Positions 17,482 through 25,426 of a stretch of DNA of 64,000 bases are shown here, piece by piece (position 1 is the stretch's first letter; every line of letters begins with the position of its first letter). The notes under the pieces were generated by a model. The model was not told the origin of the DNA, did no database searches, and saw nothing but the letters and a program-made list of their open reading frames with translations. The stretch lies in contig CABUWV010000003.1 in the NCBI GenBank assembly GCA_902495355.1, positions 1 through 64,000 on the forward strand, given 5' to 3'. This stretch comes from an uncultured Collinsella sp. (GTDB taxonomy: Bacteria; Actinomycetota; Coriobacteriia; Coriobacteriales; Coriobacteriaceae). Made by a program: the position numbers and the translations under genes.

Positions 17482-17700
17482 TGTCTCGATCCGTAACACG
17501 AGTGGGCTGAAGACCCTCCTTATAGTTACAGATCGAAACATTGCCAAGGGAAGGCCGATAACATCTCGATACGTAACACGAAGAGGCTGAAAACCGTTCT
17601 TACTGTTACAGAATGAGACGTAAGCGGGGGTTTCTGCGAAACATCTCGATCTGTAACAGATAGGGGAGGAATAACCCTCTTACTGTTACAGGTCGAGACA
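17482..17700. repeat. Three 59-bp hairpin units at exact 80-bp spacing
   Basis: Units at 17482-17540, 17562-17620 and 17642-17700 are separated by 21-bp spacers of unrelated sequence. Each unit is itself an inverted repeat that begins with a CTCGATNNGTAACA arm and ends with a TGTTACAG-type arm. The third unit has the best pairing (TCTCGATCTGTAACAG against CTGTTACAGGTCGAGA). Confidence 0.85.
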
Positions 17701-17729
17701 TAGGCCGGGGCGAGGTTGGTCATCGTCAT

Positions 17730-17873
17730 CGAGCGTGGATTATCGGACACACGAGCGTGGAAAATCTTCCGCCTAGTGAATGAGCGTGGATAATCTGCCA
17801 CTTTGGATTCGATGGCACGGCAAAGTGGGAGATTATCCACGCTCGATTTCAAACGGAAGAAAATCCACGCTCG
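17730..17873. repeat. Nested GAGCGTGGA palindrome
   Basis: Outer arms CGAGCGTGGAAAATCTTCCG (17752-17771) and CGGAAGAAAATCCACGCTCG (17854-17873) enclose inner 23-bp arms at 17782-17804 and 17822-17844. All arms share GAGCGTGGA. A further single copy of the motif lies at 17730-17744. Confidence 0.85.
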
Positions 17874-18109
17874 ATTTTGCCTGGGAAGAGCAATCTTCTG
17901 TCTGGGCAGCCCCGATCTCGACCTATATATAGGTGCAAATAAGCTGGTATCGAAGTTCGATACTGAAGGTGTACTCCACTACAGCAAAGTGTTACCTTGG
18001 GAAACGTCACCTCAGTATCCAAAACCACTGTCCTTCATATCCAAACTCAATAAAACCGCAGGTCACGGCTATATAGATACGCCCGGCACCGTGTATCTAG
18101 AGGTTTTCG

Positions 18110-18139
18110 TTGACAGCCCCCAAGGTGGCATCGTATTAT
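18110..18139 (+). promoter_or_regulatory. Promoter of the tRNA-tuf operon
   Basis: A perfect -35 TTGACA (18110-18115), an 18-bp spacer and TATTAT (18134-18139) lie about 60 bases before tRNA-Tyr. The three tRNAs and tuf that follow have no terminator between them. Confidence 0.75.
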
Positions 18140-18201
18140 CTTCTTCGTTCGCGGGGGCGGCGGTCCAAAAGACCAAAGGAACTGCGGATACTTGAACGAT
18201 T

Positions 18202-18283
18202 GGGAGTTTGCCCGAGTGGTTAATGGGGACGGGCTGTAAACCCGTTGGCTCTGCCTACATAGGTTCGAATCCTATAGCTCCCA
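18202..18283 (+). tRNA. tRNA-Tyr (anticodon GTA)
   Basis: A long class II tRNA with a variable arm. Acceptor GGGAGTT / AGCTCCC, anticodon stem-loop GGG-CTGTAAA-CCC gives anticodon GTA, T-loop GGTTCGAATCC. CCA is not encoded: the acceptor stem is followed by ACCC. Confidence 0.93.
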
Positions 18284-18293
18284 CCCGTCAAGT

Positions 18294-18369
18294 GCCTGTA
18301 TAGCTCAGTCGGTAGAGCACTTCGTTGGTAACGAAGAGGTCACCAGTTCAAGTCTGGTTGCAGGCTCCA
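18294..18369 (+). tRNA. tRNA-Thr (anticodon GGT)
   Basis: Acceptor GCCTGTA / TGCAGGC, anticodon arm TTCGT-TGGTAA-CGAA with anticodon GGT, T-arm GTTCAAGTC, genomic CCA at 18367-18369. Second threonine isoacceptor in the window. Confidence 0.94.
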
Positions 18370-18372
18370 TCC

Positions 18373-18449
18373 GGCGGTGTAGCTCAGTTGGTTAGAGCAC
18401 ACGGTTCATACCCGTGGCGTCACTGGTTCGAATCCAGTCACCGCTACCA
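18373..18449 (+). tRNA. tRNA-Met (anticodon CAT)
   Basis: Acceptor GGCGGTG / CACCGCT (one G-T pair), D-arm AGCTCAGTTGGTTAGAGC, anticodon loop TTCATAC gives CAT, genomic CCA follows. Features suggest elongator Met; a CAT anticodon could also be Ile2, which sequence alone does not settle. Confidence 0.9.
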
Positions 18450-18545
18450 TAGGTAACACGGTGGCTTCTCAATAGTATGTTGAGAGGCCACTATGGTATA
18501 AAGGCAAAGTCCCGTCCGGGGACGACCTGTTAAGAGGAGGGCTTT

Positions 18546-19736
18546 ATGGCCAAAGAGAAGTTTGAGCGCACTAAGCCGCATGTTAACATCGGCACCATTG
18601 GTCACGTCGACCACGGCAAGACCACGCTGACCGCTGCCATCACCAAGGTTCTCTCCGAGACCGAGGGCTGCAAGGCTGACTTCACTGCGTTCGAGAACAT
18701 CGACAAGGCTCCCGAGGAGCGCGAGCGCGGCATTACGATTTCCGTCTCCCACGTTGAGTACGAGACCGCTGCCCGTCACTACGCTCACGTTGACTGCCCG
18801 GGCCACGCTGACTACGTCAAGAACATGATCTCCGGCGCTGCTCAGATGGACGGCGCTATCCTGGTCATCGCTGCTACCGACGGCCCCATGGCTCAGACCC
18901 GCGAGCACATCCTGCTCGCCCGTCAGGTCGGCGTTCCCTACATCGTCGTCTTCCTGAACAAGTGCGACATGGTCGACGATGACGAGCTCATCGACCTCGT
19001 CGAGATGGAGACCCGTGAGCTCCTCTCCGAGTACGATTTCCCCGGCGACGACATCCCCGTCATCCGTGGCTCCGCTCTGGGCGCTCTCGAGGGCGACGCC
19101 AAGTGGATGGACGCCATTCGCGAGCTCATGAAGGCCGTCGACGAGTACATCCCGACGCCTGCTCGTAACAACGACCTCCCGTTCCTGATGGCCGTTGAGG
19201 ACGTTATGACCATCTCCGGCCGTGGTACCGTTGCTACTGGCCGTGTCGAGCGCGGTGAGCTCAAGCTCAACGAGCCCGTCGAGATCGTCGGCATCAAGGA
19301 TACCCAGAACACCGTCGTTACCGGTATCGAGATGTTCCGTAAGTCCATGGACTTCTGCGAGGCTGGCGACAACGTCGGTCTGCTGCTCCGCGGCATCAAG
19401 CGTGAGGACATCGAGCGCGGCCAGGTTCTCTGCAAGCCCGGTTCGGTTACCCCGCACACCAAGTTCACCGGCGAGATCTACGTTCTGACCAAGGAGGAGG
19501 GCGGCCGTCACACCCCATTCTTCGATGGTTATCGTCCTCAGTTCTACTTCCGTACCACCGACGTTACCGGTACGGTCAAGCTCCCCGAGGGCACCGAGAT
19601 GGCTATGCCTGGTGACCACATCACCATCGAGGGCGACCTCATCCACCCGATCGCCATGGAGGAGGGCCTGCGCTTCGCTATCCGCGAGGGTGGCCACACC
19701 GTCGGTTCTGGCATCGTCTCCACGATCATTGAGTAA
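18546..19736 (+). CDS. tuf: Elongation factor Tu
   Basis: GTPase that delivers aminoacyl-tRNA to the ribosome. The full 396 residues start MAKEKFERTKPH. G1 GHVDHGKT (~residue 19-26), G2 ERERGIT, G3 DCPGHADY (~80) and G4 NKCDMVD (~135) are all present. A GAGGAGGG ribosome site lies before the ATG. It is the last gene of a tRNA-Tyr/Thr/Met-tuf unit rather than part of the str operon at 55.7 kb. Codon choice is strongly biased, as expected for high expression. A strong terminator follows. Confidence 0.98.
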   Translation: MAKEKFERTKPHVNIGTIGHVDHGKTTLTAAITKVLSETEGCKADFTAFENIDKAPEERERGITISVSHVEYETAARHYAHVDCPGHADYVKNMISGAAQMDGAILVIAATDGPMAQTREHILLARQVGVPYIVVFLNKCDMVDDDELIDLVEMETRELLSEYDFPGDDIPVIRGSALGALEGDAKWMDAIRELMKAVDEYIPTPARNNDLPFLMAVEDVMTISGRGTVATGRVERGELKLNEPVEIVGIKDTQNTVVTGIEMFRKSMDFCEAGDNVGLLLRGIKREDIERGQVLCKPGSVTPHTKFTGEIYVLTKEEGGRHTPFFDGYRPQFYFRTTDVTGTVKLPEGTEMAMPGDHITIEGDLIHPIAMEEGLRFAIREGGHTVGSGIVSTIIE

Positions 19737-19763
19737 ATTAGCTCTTTGATATAGCTGACTTAG

Positions 19764-19799
19764 AGAACCCGGCACTTATATGGGTGCCGGGTTCTTTTC
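19764..19799 (+). terminator. tuf terminator
   Basis: AGAACCCGGCAC pairs with GTGCCGGGTTCT, followed by TTTTCT, about 27 bases after the tuf stop. Confidence 0.85.
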
Positions 19800-19940
19800 T
19801 GCAATGGATATTGAGCCGTTGCTGGTGTCGAGAGGATCGATAATGGTCCTGGATGCACCGTCGATTAGCTCTCGATGGCTTCATTGATGTGTTCCAAATA
19901 TGAATGGATCCACCGAGAACCAATTGACTCGAGGTTTTCA

Positions 19941-19970
19941 TTGACAGCACTTACGTGGAGCTGATAAAGT
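19941..19970 (+). promoter_or_regulatory. Promoter of rpmG-tRNA-Trp-secE
   Basis: A perfect TTGACA (19941-19946), an 18-bp spacer and TAAAGT (19965-19970) lie 45 bases before rpmG. The 19800-19940 stretch shows no gene. Confidence 0.65.
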
Positions 19971-20015
19971 AACAACTCGTGCCCGTACGGGGCGGAAATG
20001 AAAGGTTCAGGATAC

Positions 20016-20165
20016 ATGCGTACTCTAGTTACTCTTGCGTGCACTGAGTGCAAGCGCCGCAACTATACGACCACCAAGAACAAGTCGACCATGCCTGATC
20101 GTATGGAGATCAAGAAGTATTGCCCCTGGTGCCGTCACCACACGCTGCACAAAGAGACTCGCTAG
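20016..20165 (+). CDS. rpmG: 50S ribosomal protein L33
   Basis: A 49-residue zinc-ribbon protein of the large subunit. It begins MRTLVTLACTECKRRNY and carries both zinc knuckles, CTEC (~residues 9-12) and CPWC (~36-39), so this is the zinc-binding (C+) form. The ATG at 20016 is preceded by GAAAGG. It is followed by tRNA-Trp and secE, the order seen in many Gram-positive genomes. Confidence 0.96.
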   Translation: MRTLVTLACTECKRRNYTTTKNKSTMPDRMEIKKYCPWCRHHTLHKETR

Positions 20166-20178
20166 TCTCTAGTCACAT

Positions 20179-20254
20179 ACGCCAGTAGTTCAATTGGTAG
20201 AGCATCGGTCTCCAAAACCGAGTGTTGAGGGTTCGAGTCCTTCCTGGCGTGCCA
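20179..20254 (+). tRNA. tRNA-Trp (anticodon CCA)
   Basis: Acceptor ACGCCAG / CTGGCGT, G discriminator (the expected Trp identity base), anticodon stem CGGT / ACCG with loop anticodon CCA, genomic CCA at 20252-20254. Confidence 0.95.
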
Positions 20255-20263
20255 GTCATTATT

Positions 20264-20294
20264 CCGTAAGCTCCCACTTGGGGGCTTACGGTTT
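20264..20294 (+). terminator. Hairpin after tRNA-Trp
   Basis: CCGTAAGC pairs with GCTTACGG, with a further CCC/GGG pairing inside, followed by TTT. It may end the tRNA transcript partly or only process its 3' end before secE. Confidence 0.55.
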
Positions 20295-20330
20295 ACTCAT
20301 GTATAAGCGCATTGCGCGGAGGTAACCCAA

Positions 20331-20669
20331 ATGGCCAACAAGAAGAACAAGAAGAAGGCTCAGCAGCCGGCACCTGCCAACAAAGCTGCCGCCAACTCCA
20401 AGGTTGAGGCCAAGAAGGCCGTTGCCAAGAAGAACGAGAAGGCTGCGAAGTCCAAGAAGAACGAGAAGCCTGGTTTCTTCGCCCGCATCAAGAAGTATTT
20501 CGCTTCGGTCAAGTCCGAGATGAAGCGTGTCACGTGGCCCGATAAGAAGGAGCTCGTGAACTACTCGGTTGTTGTTTGCGCTTCTCTGATCGTCGTCGGC
20601 GTCGTCATCGCTCTGCTCGATGCTGGCTTTGGCGAGGCTCTTGCTCTGTTCTCTGGATTGAGGGGCTAA
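20331..20669 (+). CDS. secE: Preprotein translocase subunit SecE
   Basis: Small essential subunit of the SecYEG channel, 112 residues. The first ~45 residues are a Lys/Ala-rich tail. The conserved amphipathic segment follows (FFARIKKYFASVKSEMKRVT, then WPDKKEL), and one transmembrane helix lies at ~82-102. This single-helix form with an extended basic N-terminus is typical outside the enterobacteria. GGAGGT precedes the ATG. nusG starts four bases after its stop. Confidence 0.95.
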   Translation: MANKKNKKKAQQPAPANKAAANSKVEAKKAVAKKNEKAAKSKKNEKPGFFARIKKYFASVKSEMKRVTWPDKKELVNYSVVVCASLIVVGVVIALLDAGFGEALALFSGLRG

Positions 20670-20672
20670 ACC

Positions 20673-21209
20673 ATGTCTAAGCGTTGGTACGTCGTTCACA
20701 CTTACTCTGGATACGAGAACCGCGTTAAGTCCGATCTCGAGCATCGCATCGAGACTATGGGCATGCAGGACCGTATCTTTGATATCGAGATTCCTATGGA
20801 GCGCGTCACCGAGATTAAAGAGGGTGGCAAGCGTGAGACCAAGGATTCCAAGATCTTCCCGGGTTATGTCCTGGTCCGCATGGAGATGGATGACGATGCT
20901 TGGACGTGTGTTCGTAACACGCCTGGCGTCACCGGTTTCCTAGGCGGCAACGGCAAGCCCGCTCCGCTTTCCCGCGACGAGTACAACAAGATGACTCGTC
21001 GTCCCGGTAAGGGCGATTCGCCCAAGCGCACCTCGGTTGATATTGAGGTCGGTACGTCCGTCCGCGTCACCGATGGCCCGCTTACCGACTTTGATGGCAA
21101 GGTCTCCGAGGTTAACACCGAGGCTGGCAAGCTCAAGGTCACGCTGATGATCTTTGGCCGCGAGACGCCGGTCGAGCTCGACTTTAACCAGGTCGCTGTC
21201 ATCGCTTAA
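20673..21209 (+). CDS. nusG: Transcription termination/antitermination factor NusG
   Basis: Binds RNA polymerase and couples it to ribosomes or Rho. The 178-residue length is standard. The NGN domain starts with RWYVVHTYSGYENRVK (residues 4-19). The KOW domain GTSVRVTDGPLTDFDGKVSE is at ~127-146. It is immediately downstream of secE, as in most bacteria, and followed by rplK after a 120-base gap. Confidence 0.97.
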   Translation: MSKRWYVVHTYSGYENRVKSDLEHRIETMGMQDRIFDIEIPMERVTEIKEGGKRETKDSKIFPGYVLVRMEMDDDAWTCVRNTPGVTGFLGGNGKPAPLSRDEYNKMTRRPGKGDSPKRTSVDIEVGTSVRVTDGPLTDFDGKVSEVNTEAGKLKVTLMIFGRETPVELDFNQVAVIA

Positions 21210-21329
21210 GTTTTCGTCCGTTCGCGCGAGCGTGCTTCTTCTGTGACTGCTCATCTCAGGAGTGCTTCTAACACGTGCGTGCTTACGATATAGCAAGTAC
21301 TTCACACTCGTGATTCGAAAGGAATGACC

Positions 21330-21758
21330 ATGGCTGAGAAGAAGGTTGCCAACGTCATTAAGCTCCAGATTCCTGCTGGTGCAGCAAACCCCGCTCCTCC
21401 CGTCGGCCCCGCCCTGGGCGCTGCTGGCGTGAACATCATGCAGTTCTGCCAGGCCTTTAACGCCGAGACGCAGGACAAGAAGGGTGACATCATCCCCGTT
21501 GAGATCTCTGTCTACGAGGACAAGTCCTTCACCTTCATCACCAAGACCCCGCCGGCGGCTCACCTCATCAAGAAGGAGCTGAACCTCAAGTCTGGTTCCG
21601 CTAAGCCCCAGGCCGACAAGGTTGGCCAGCTCTCCCAGGAGCAGCTCACCAAGATCGCCGAGATCAAGATGCCGGACCTCAATGCCAACGACATTGACGC
21701 CGCCAAGAAGATCATCGCCGGTACCGCCCGTTCCATGGGCGTCACCATCGCTGAGTAG
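21330..21758 (+). CDS. rplK: 50S ribosomal protein L11
   Basis: Part of the GTPase-associated centre; binds 23S rRNA. 142 residues starting MAEKKVANVIKLQI, with the PAPPVGPALG proline motif (~20-30) and the C-terminal rRNA-binding domain ending ARSMGVTI. The ATG at 21330 was preferred to one six bases earlier because GAAAGGA is only two bases before the first. It forms an operon with rplA. Confidence 0.97.
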   Translation: MAEKKVANVIKLQIPAGAANPAPPVGPALGAAGVNIMQFCQAFNAETQDKKGDIIPVEISVYEDKSFTFITKTPPAAHLIKKELNLKSGSAKPQADKVGQLSQEQLTKIAEIKMPDLNANDIDAAKKIIAGTARSMGVTIAE

Positions 21759-21875
21759 CGATTTCTTATGGTAACGACGGGTGCTCCGACCGGGGCGCCC
21801 GTTAAATGTGTGCAATAGGGCACACGATACGATGTGGGAGGGCTCACGCCCGTTTAACCACAGGAGGTAATGCAC

Positions 21876-22583
21876 ATGGCTAAGCATGGTAAGAGCTATA
21901 ACGCCGCTGCCGAGAAGATCGACCGCGCCACGCTCTACACCCCCCTTCAGGCTGCCAAGCTCATCAAGGAGCTCGACACCGCTAAGTTCGACGAGACCGT
22001 CGAGGCTCACTTCCGTCTGGGCATCGATACTCGTAAGGCTGACCAGAACATCCGTGGTTCCATCTCCCTGCCCCATGGCACCGGCAAGACCGTTCGTGTT
22101 GCCGTCTTCGCCGAGGGCGAGAAGGCCCGTGAGGCTGAGGCTGCCGGCGCCGACATCATCGGTTCCGACGAGCTCGTCGCCCAGATTCAGAAGGGCGAGA
22201 TCAACTTCGACGCCGCTATCGCTACGCCGAACATGATGGCCAAGGTTGGCCGCATCGGTAAGATCCTTGGTCCCCGTGGCCTCATGCCGAACCCCAAGCT
22301 CGGCACCGTGACCATGGACGTCGCCAAGATGGTCTCCGAGCTCAAGGCTGGCCGCGTTGAGTACCGCGCCGACCGCTACGGCATCTGCCACGTGCCCCTG
22401 GGCAAGAAGTCCTTCTCTGAGCAGCAGCTCGTCGAGAACTACGCTGCCCTGTACACCGAGATTCTGCGCGTCAAGCCCTCTTCTGCTAAGGGCAAGTACG
22501 TCAAGTCCATCTCCGTGTCTTCCACCATGGGCCCTGGCGTCAAGGTCGATCCCGCTGTCCAGCGTGACTTCCTGGCTGAGTAA
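21876..22583 (+). CDS. rplA: 50S ribosomal protein L1
   Basis: L1-stalk protein, commonly an autoregulator of its own operon. 235 residues with the signature region IGKILGPRGLMPNPKLGTV (~131-150). The ATG at 21876 lies nine bases after AGGAGGT; an ATG six bases earlier is too close to the site. rplA ends at a terminator here. The usual partners rplJ-rplL lie 22 kb downstream. Confidence 0.97.
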   Translation: MAKHGKSYNAAAEKIDRATLYTPLQAAKLIKELDTAKFDETVEAHFRLGIDTRKADQNIRGSISLPHGTGKTVRVAVFAEGEKAREAEAAGADIIGSDELVAQIQKGEINFDAAIATPNMMAKVGRIGKILGPRGLMPNPKLGTVTMDVAKMVSELKAGRVEYRADRYGICHVPLGKKSFSEQQLVENYAALYTEILRVKPSSAKGKYVKSISVSSTMGPGVKVDPAVQRDFLAE

Positions 22584-22620
22584 CTGCTAGTTACTGCCTG
22601 AGTACAGCAAGCATTGCTAA

Positions 22621-22658
22621 AGAAACCCGGTTCTGCCTTGTGCAGGACCGGGTTTCTT
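22621..22658 (+). terminator. rplA terminator
   Basis: AGAAACCCGG pairs with CCGGGTTTCT around a second small CTGC/GCAG stem, followed by TT. Confidence 0.75.
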
Positions 22659-22675
22659 GCTATCGCGTCAAAAGC

Positions 22676-22706
22676 ACCATAAAGGGGACAGTGTCCCCTT
22701 TATGGT
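22676..22706 (-). repeat. Perfect 31-bp REP-like palindrome
   Basis: 15-bp arms ACCATAAAGGGGACA and TGTCCCCTTTATGGT flank one base. It lies two bases after the stop of the minus-strand phosphoesterase gene. The AAAGGGGACA motif recurs at 25.40, 28.48 and 55.30 kb. Confidence 0.8.
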
Positions 22707-22708
22707 GG

Positions 22709-23419
22709 TTACCAGGGTGTTCTGGCTGTTGAAGACTCGATGGCTTCGTGGCGTTTGAGCTCGCGGCGCATGGTTTGTGAGTTGAGCCAAGCTGCTTGCC
22801 AGCCGCGGATGGGGTAGTGCGTCTGGTCGAGCTCAAACTGCGTATAGCCGCAGGCGTTGATGATCGTCGTTCCACACACATGCTGACGCTCGCGCTGAAA
22901 ATCACAACCGTAGCTTTGGTGCACATGCCCGTGCACCATGTAGTCGGGATTCCAGGATTCGAGTGCTGTGTTAAAGCACTCGAATCCTCGATGCGGCAGA
23001 TCGTCCAGATCACCCATACCGGCGGCGGGTGCATGGGTAAGCAGAATGTCGCACCCGCCGACCATCCTAACCTTACGCGACAGCTTACGCATGCGCTTGG
23101 ACATCTCGCGTTCGGTGTACATGTTGGCGCCGTCGCGATAACGCATGGACCCGCCAAGGCCCGCAATGCGAATCCCTCGGTACGTGTACACGCTGTCCTC
23201 TACGCAGATACATCCACCCGGTGCATGACGTGCGTAGCGGTCATCGTGATTGCCGCGCACGTAGATGAGCGGTTTGTTGATGACCGTAACCAAAAACTCA
23301 AGATAGTCCGGGTCCAGATCGCCGGCGGACAAAATCAGGTCGACTCCCTCAAAGCGTTCCTTGCGAAAGCACTCCCAAAGGCATCGTTCTTCGGTATCGG
23401 CTATGGCAAGGATTTTCAT
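22709..23419 (-). CDS. Calcineurin-like metallophosphoesterase
   Basis: 236 residues with the binuclear-metal motifs: MKILAIADTEE (Asp at 8), LSAGDLDPDYLE (~30), VRGNHDDR (~55), LLTHAP (~127) and GHVHQS (~165). It lacks a signal peptide, so it is cytosolic. Its start codon overlaps the stop of the upstream ParB-like/BMP fusion gene by four bases, so the two are translated together. The substrate (nucleotide, phosphodiester or other) is unknown. Confidence 0.88.
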   Translation of the reverse strand: MKILAIADTEERCLWECFRKERFEGVDLILSAGDLDPDYLEFLVTVINKPLIYVRGNHDDRYARHAPGGCICVEDSVYTYRGIRIAGLGGSMRYRDGANMYTEREMSKRMRKLSRKVRMVGGCDILLTHAPAAGMGDLDDLPHRGFECFNTALESWNPDYMVHGHVHQSYGCDFQRERQHVCGTTIINACGYTQFELDQTHYPIRGWQAAWLNSQTMRRELKRHEAIESSTARTPW

Positions 23420-25332
23420 AGGGCAGGGACTTTCGGCTCATCGTCGAGCTGCGGAATGGTGCCTACCACGTTGTCCGCCAGCCAATTCATCTCGACAATC
23501 TGCGTGCTCGGCAGCGGAGGGAAGCCTTCGATCTGTACCACGCCGTTCTGGCTGTGGAGCTCGCCGCCAAAGGGGTTGATGGATCCCTCAACAATGCCGT
23601 TGCGGAGCAACTGCACGAGTTTGCGCGTTTGGTAGGGTAGGCCCGGAGCGTAACGGATGTCGATAACGCCGGAGCTCATGCCATACCAGTAGTTGACAGC
23701 GCGCACTTGGTTATCGTCGCTGGTCTCGTCCCACGTGCCGTGAAGAAGGCTGCGAACGATGAGCTCGTAGTAACGGCCCCAGTTCCATACGGGCATGGCG
23801 ATGCCGGTGACTTTGCCGTCGACCAAGCGGTGAAGCCCGTAGGCCGTTGGGTCTTCGAGCGACTTTGACATGTCAGCGCCGGTCATGACGCTTACGCCTT
23901 CGCGGTACATGGCTTCGGCAAGACCACCGGCGGGAACATCGCCCCAGGTGAGGATGACCTGCGCGCGCGGGTCGAGCAGCGAGGCGCCAATCGCAAAGGC
24001 GTTGATCTCGCTGAGTGCGCCCGAGGCGAAGACCGACGCGTGGTAACCGATGCGGTGGTTGTCCGCCATGCTGGCCGCAAGGGCGCCCAGCAGAAACTTG
24101 GCCTCGTACATCTTGCCAAAGTACGAACGGACGCTTTGATGGGGAAGGCCGATAGAGCAGTTGAGGAACCGAACCCGGGGATACTCAACGGCAGCCCTGA
24201 GCGTGTATTCCATCAGGCGGTGCGAGGTCGAGAAGATGACGTTTGCTCCATGTTTGACAGCCGTTTCCACGGCGGCGTAGAACACATCCGGATCGTGACA
24301 GTCCTCGAACGCCTCGGTGCGCACGATACCGCCAAAGTGCTCATCGAGATACTGACGCCCTTGGTCGTGCAGGCTGTCCCAGCTCGACGTCGCACAGGGG
24401 AACTCATGGATAAAGGCGATGCGCAGGGGGTTGGCCGTCGAGTAGACGATCTTGCCCATAAAGAAGTTGAGCACGCCAGAGGTGGACTTGGCGGGCGTCT
24501 CCTCCTCGTCGACGCTCGGTGCTTCGACAAGATCGACCTTGTCCTCGTCATTTTTGCCGGCAATGACCAGCTCGCGCCAGATCTTGCACAGGCGGTTTAC
24601 GACGATATCCGTTGGCGTATCCAGCAGGCGGTCCTGGTTGTACACATTGAGGTAGACGAGCATGGCGTCGGCGGGCGTAATGTCCAGGTGGTCGCCGCCT
24701 GCGCGAAGGTAGGCGCGCTTAAAGAGCAGGAAGGTGTGGCGCAGGTAGTCGACCTTTTTCTGCGGCCATTTTTCGATAAGGTTCTGACCGAGCATCTTGG
24801 CGAGCGTTTCGTAGCTTCCCTCACGCGAGAACTCGATCTCGTATAGGGGGCAGACGCGCCAAAACGCGCAGAACTCGCCGTACAGGCGGCTTTCGACGGA
24901 ATCCCATTTGCCGGGGTAGAGACGGGTGACCTTGGCCGAAACCGTCGGGGCGTCTAGGAATTTGAGGACACTGACGCGTTTGTTGCCTTCTTGGACATAG
25001 AACCGATGCATGAACTCGGTGACGATGACGGGGTCGCGATAGCCCTCGGTCACCTGGATGTCGTAGAGGTTGGACCACTTGCGGGCGAACTCGGTGCTAA
25101 ACGGAAGCAGGGGCATAAAGTTACACGAAAAGGCGGACTGACGGCCCTTGGTGACCGTGCCGACGACCATTTCGAGCGGAATATCCCGCAGGCCGACATT
25201 CTCTCGCTGACCTAAGGGGAGCTGAGCAACCAAGCTATCGAGGTCCGTAAGGTATGGATGCTCGCTTTGGCTAATGGCGCGTCGACGTCCTTGCTCGCCG
25301 CGCTTGCGTGCTTGACGATAGGCCTCTTCCAT
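23416..25332 (-). CDS. ParB/Srx-like domain fused to BMP-type ligand-binding domain
   Basis: 638 residues without signal peptide or lipobox. Residues ~45-145 resemble a ParB/sulfiredoxin-like fold (PVIVTEFMHRFYVQEGNKRV, with the EGNKR motif). Residues ~150-270 are helical, followed by an acidic linker. Residues ~300-600 resemble the BMP/Med-type periplasmic binding domain that binds purine nucleosides (RIAFIHEFP; VIFSTSHRLMEYT; GKMYEAKFLLGALAASMADN). A cytoplasmic ligand sensor or enzyme is more likely than a transporter subunit, since no permease is adjacent. Coupled to the phosphoesterase. The precise role is unknown. Confidence 0.7.
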   Translation of the reverse strand: MEEAYRQARKRGEQGRRRAISQSEHPYLTDLDSLVAQLPLGQRENVGLRDIPLEMVVGTVTKGRQSAFSCNFMPLLPFSTEFARKWSNLYDIQVTEGYRDPVIVTEFMHRFYVQEGNKRVSVLKFLDAPTVSAKVTRLYPGKWDSVESRLYGEFCAFWRVCPLYEIEFSREGSYETLAKMLGQNLIEKWPQKKVDYLRHTFLLFKRAYLRAGGDHLDITPADAMLVYLNVYNQDRLLDTPTDIVVNRLCKIWRELVIAGKNDEDKVDLVEAPSVDEEETPAKSTSGVLNFFMGKIVYSTANPLRIAFIHEFPCATSSWDSLHDQGRQYLDEHFGGIVRTEAFEDCHDPDVFYAAVETAVKHGANVIFSTSHRLMEYTLRAAVEYPRVRFLNCSIGLPHQSVRSYFGKMYEAKFLLGALAASMADNHRIGYHASVFASGALSEINAFAIGASLLDPRAQVILTWGDVPAGGLAEAMYREGVSVMTGADMSKSLEDPTAYGLHRLVDGKVTGIAMPVWNWGRYYELIVRSLLHGTWDETSDDNQVRAVNYWYGMSSGVIDIRYAPGLPYQTRKLVQLLRNGIVEGSINPFGGELHSQNGVVQIEGFPPLPSTQIVEMNWLADNVVGTIPQLDDEPKVPAL

Positions 25333-25386
25333 AATGTTGCTCCCTTAGTCGTTTAAACAACTATATGAACCATGGTACCACGAATG

Positions 25387-25426
25387 AAAACCACTACAAA
25401 GATGCCTGACCCCTTTACGGTGGTTT
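25387..25426 (-). terminator. REP-like terminator of mscS
   Basis: Read on the minus strand, AAACCAC pairs with GTGGTTT, with TAAAG/CTTTG inside, followed by TTTT. The loop side carries AAAGGGGTCAG, a variant of the REP-like motif. It overlaps the mscS stop codon. Confidence 0.6.

Larger units (their letters stand above)
17389..18201. other. Repeat-rich gene desert between tRNA-Thr and tRNA-Tyr
   Basis: About 800 bp without a credible gene. It holds three 59-bp hairpin units (17482-17700), a nested palindrome (17730-17873), an AT-richer stretch 17890-18105 in which I see nothing recognisable, and the promoter at 18110. An open frame across the palindrome (17803-18195) has no ribosome site and no recognisable domain, so it is not called. 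Confidence 0.6.

Noticed and set aside
17482..17700. Possible CRISPR array (three repeats, two equal spacers)
   Set aside because: Units are 59 bp and diverged, spacers are 21 bp, and no cas genes are present; hairpin repeats fit better.
17803..18195. 130-codon open frame across the nested palindrome and tRNA promoter
   Set aside because: No ribosome site, no recognisable domain, and it overlaps strong inverted repeats and a TTGACA/TATTAT promoter.
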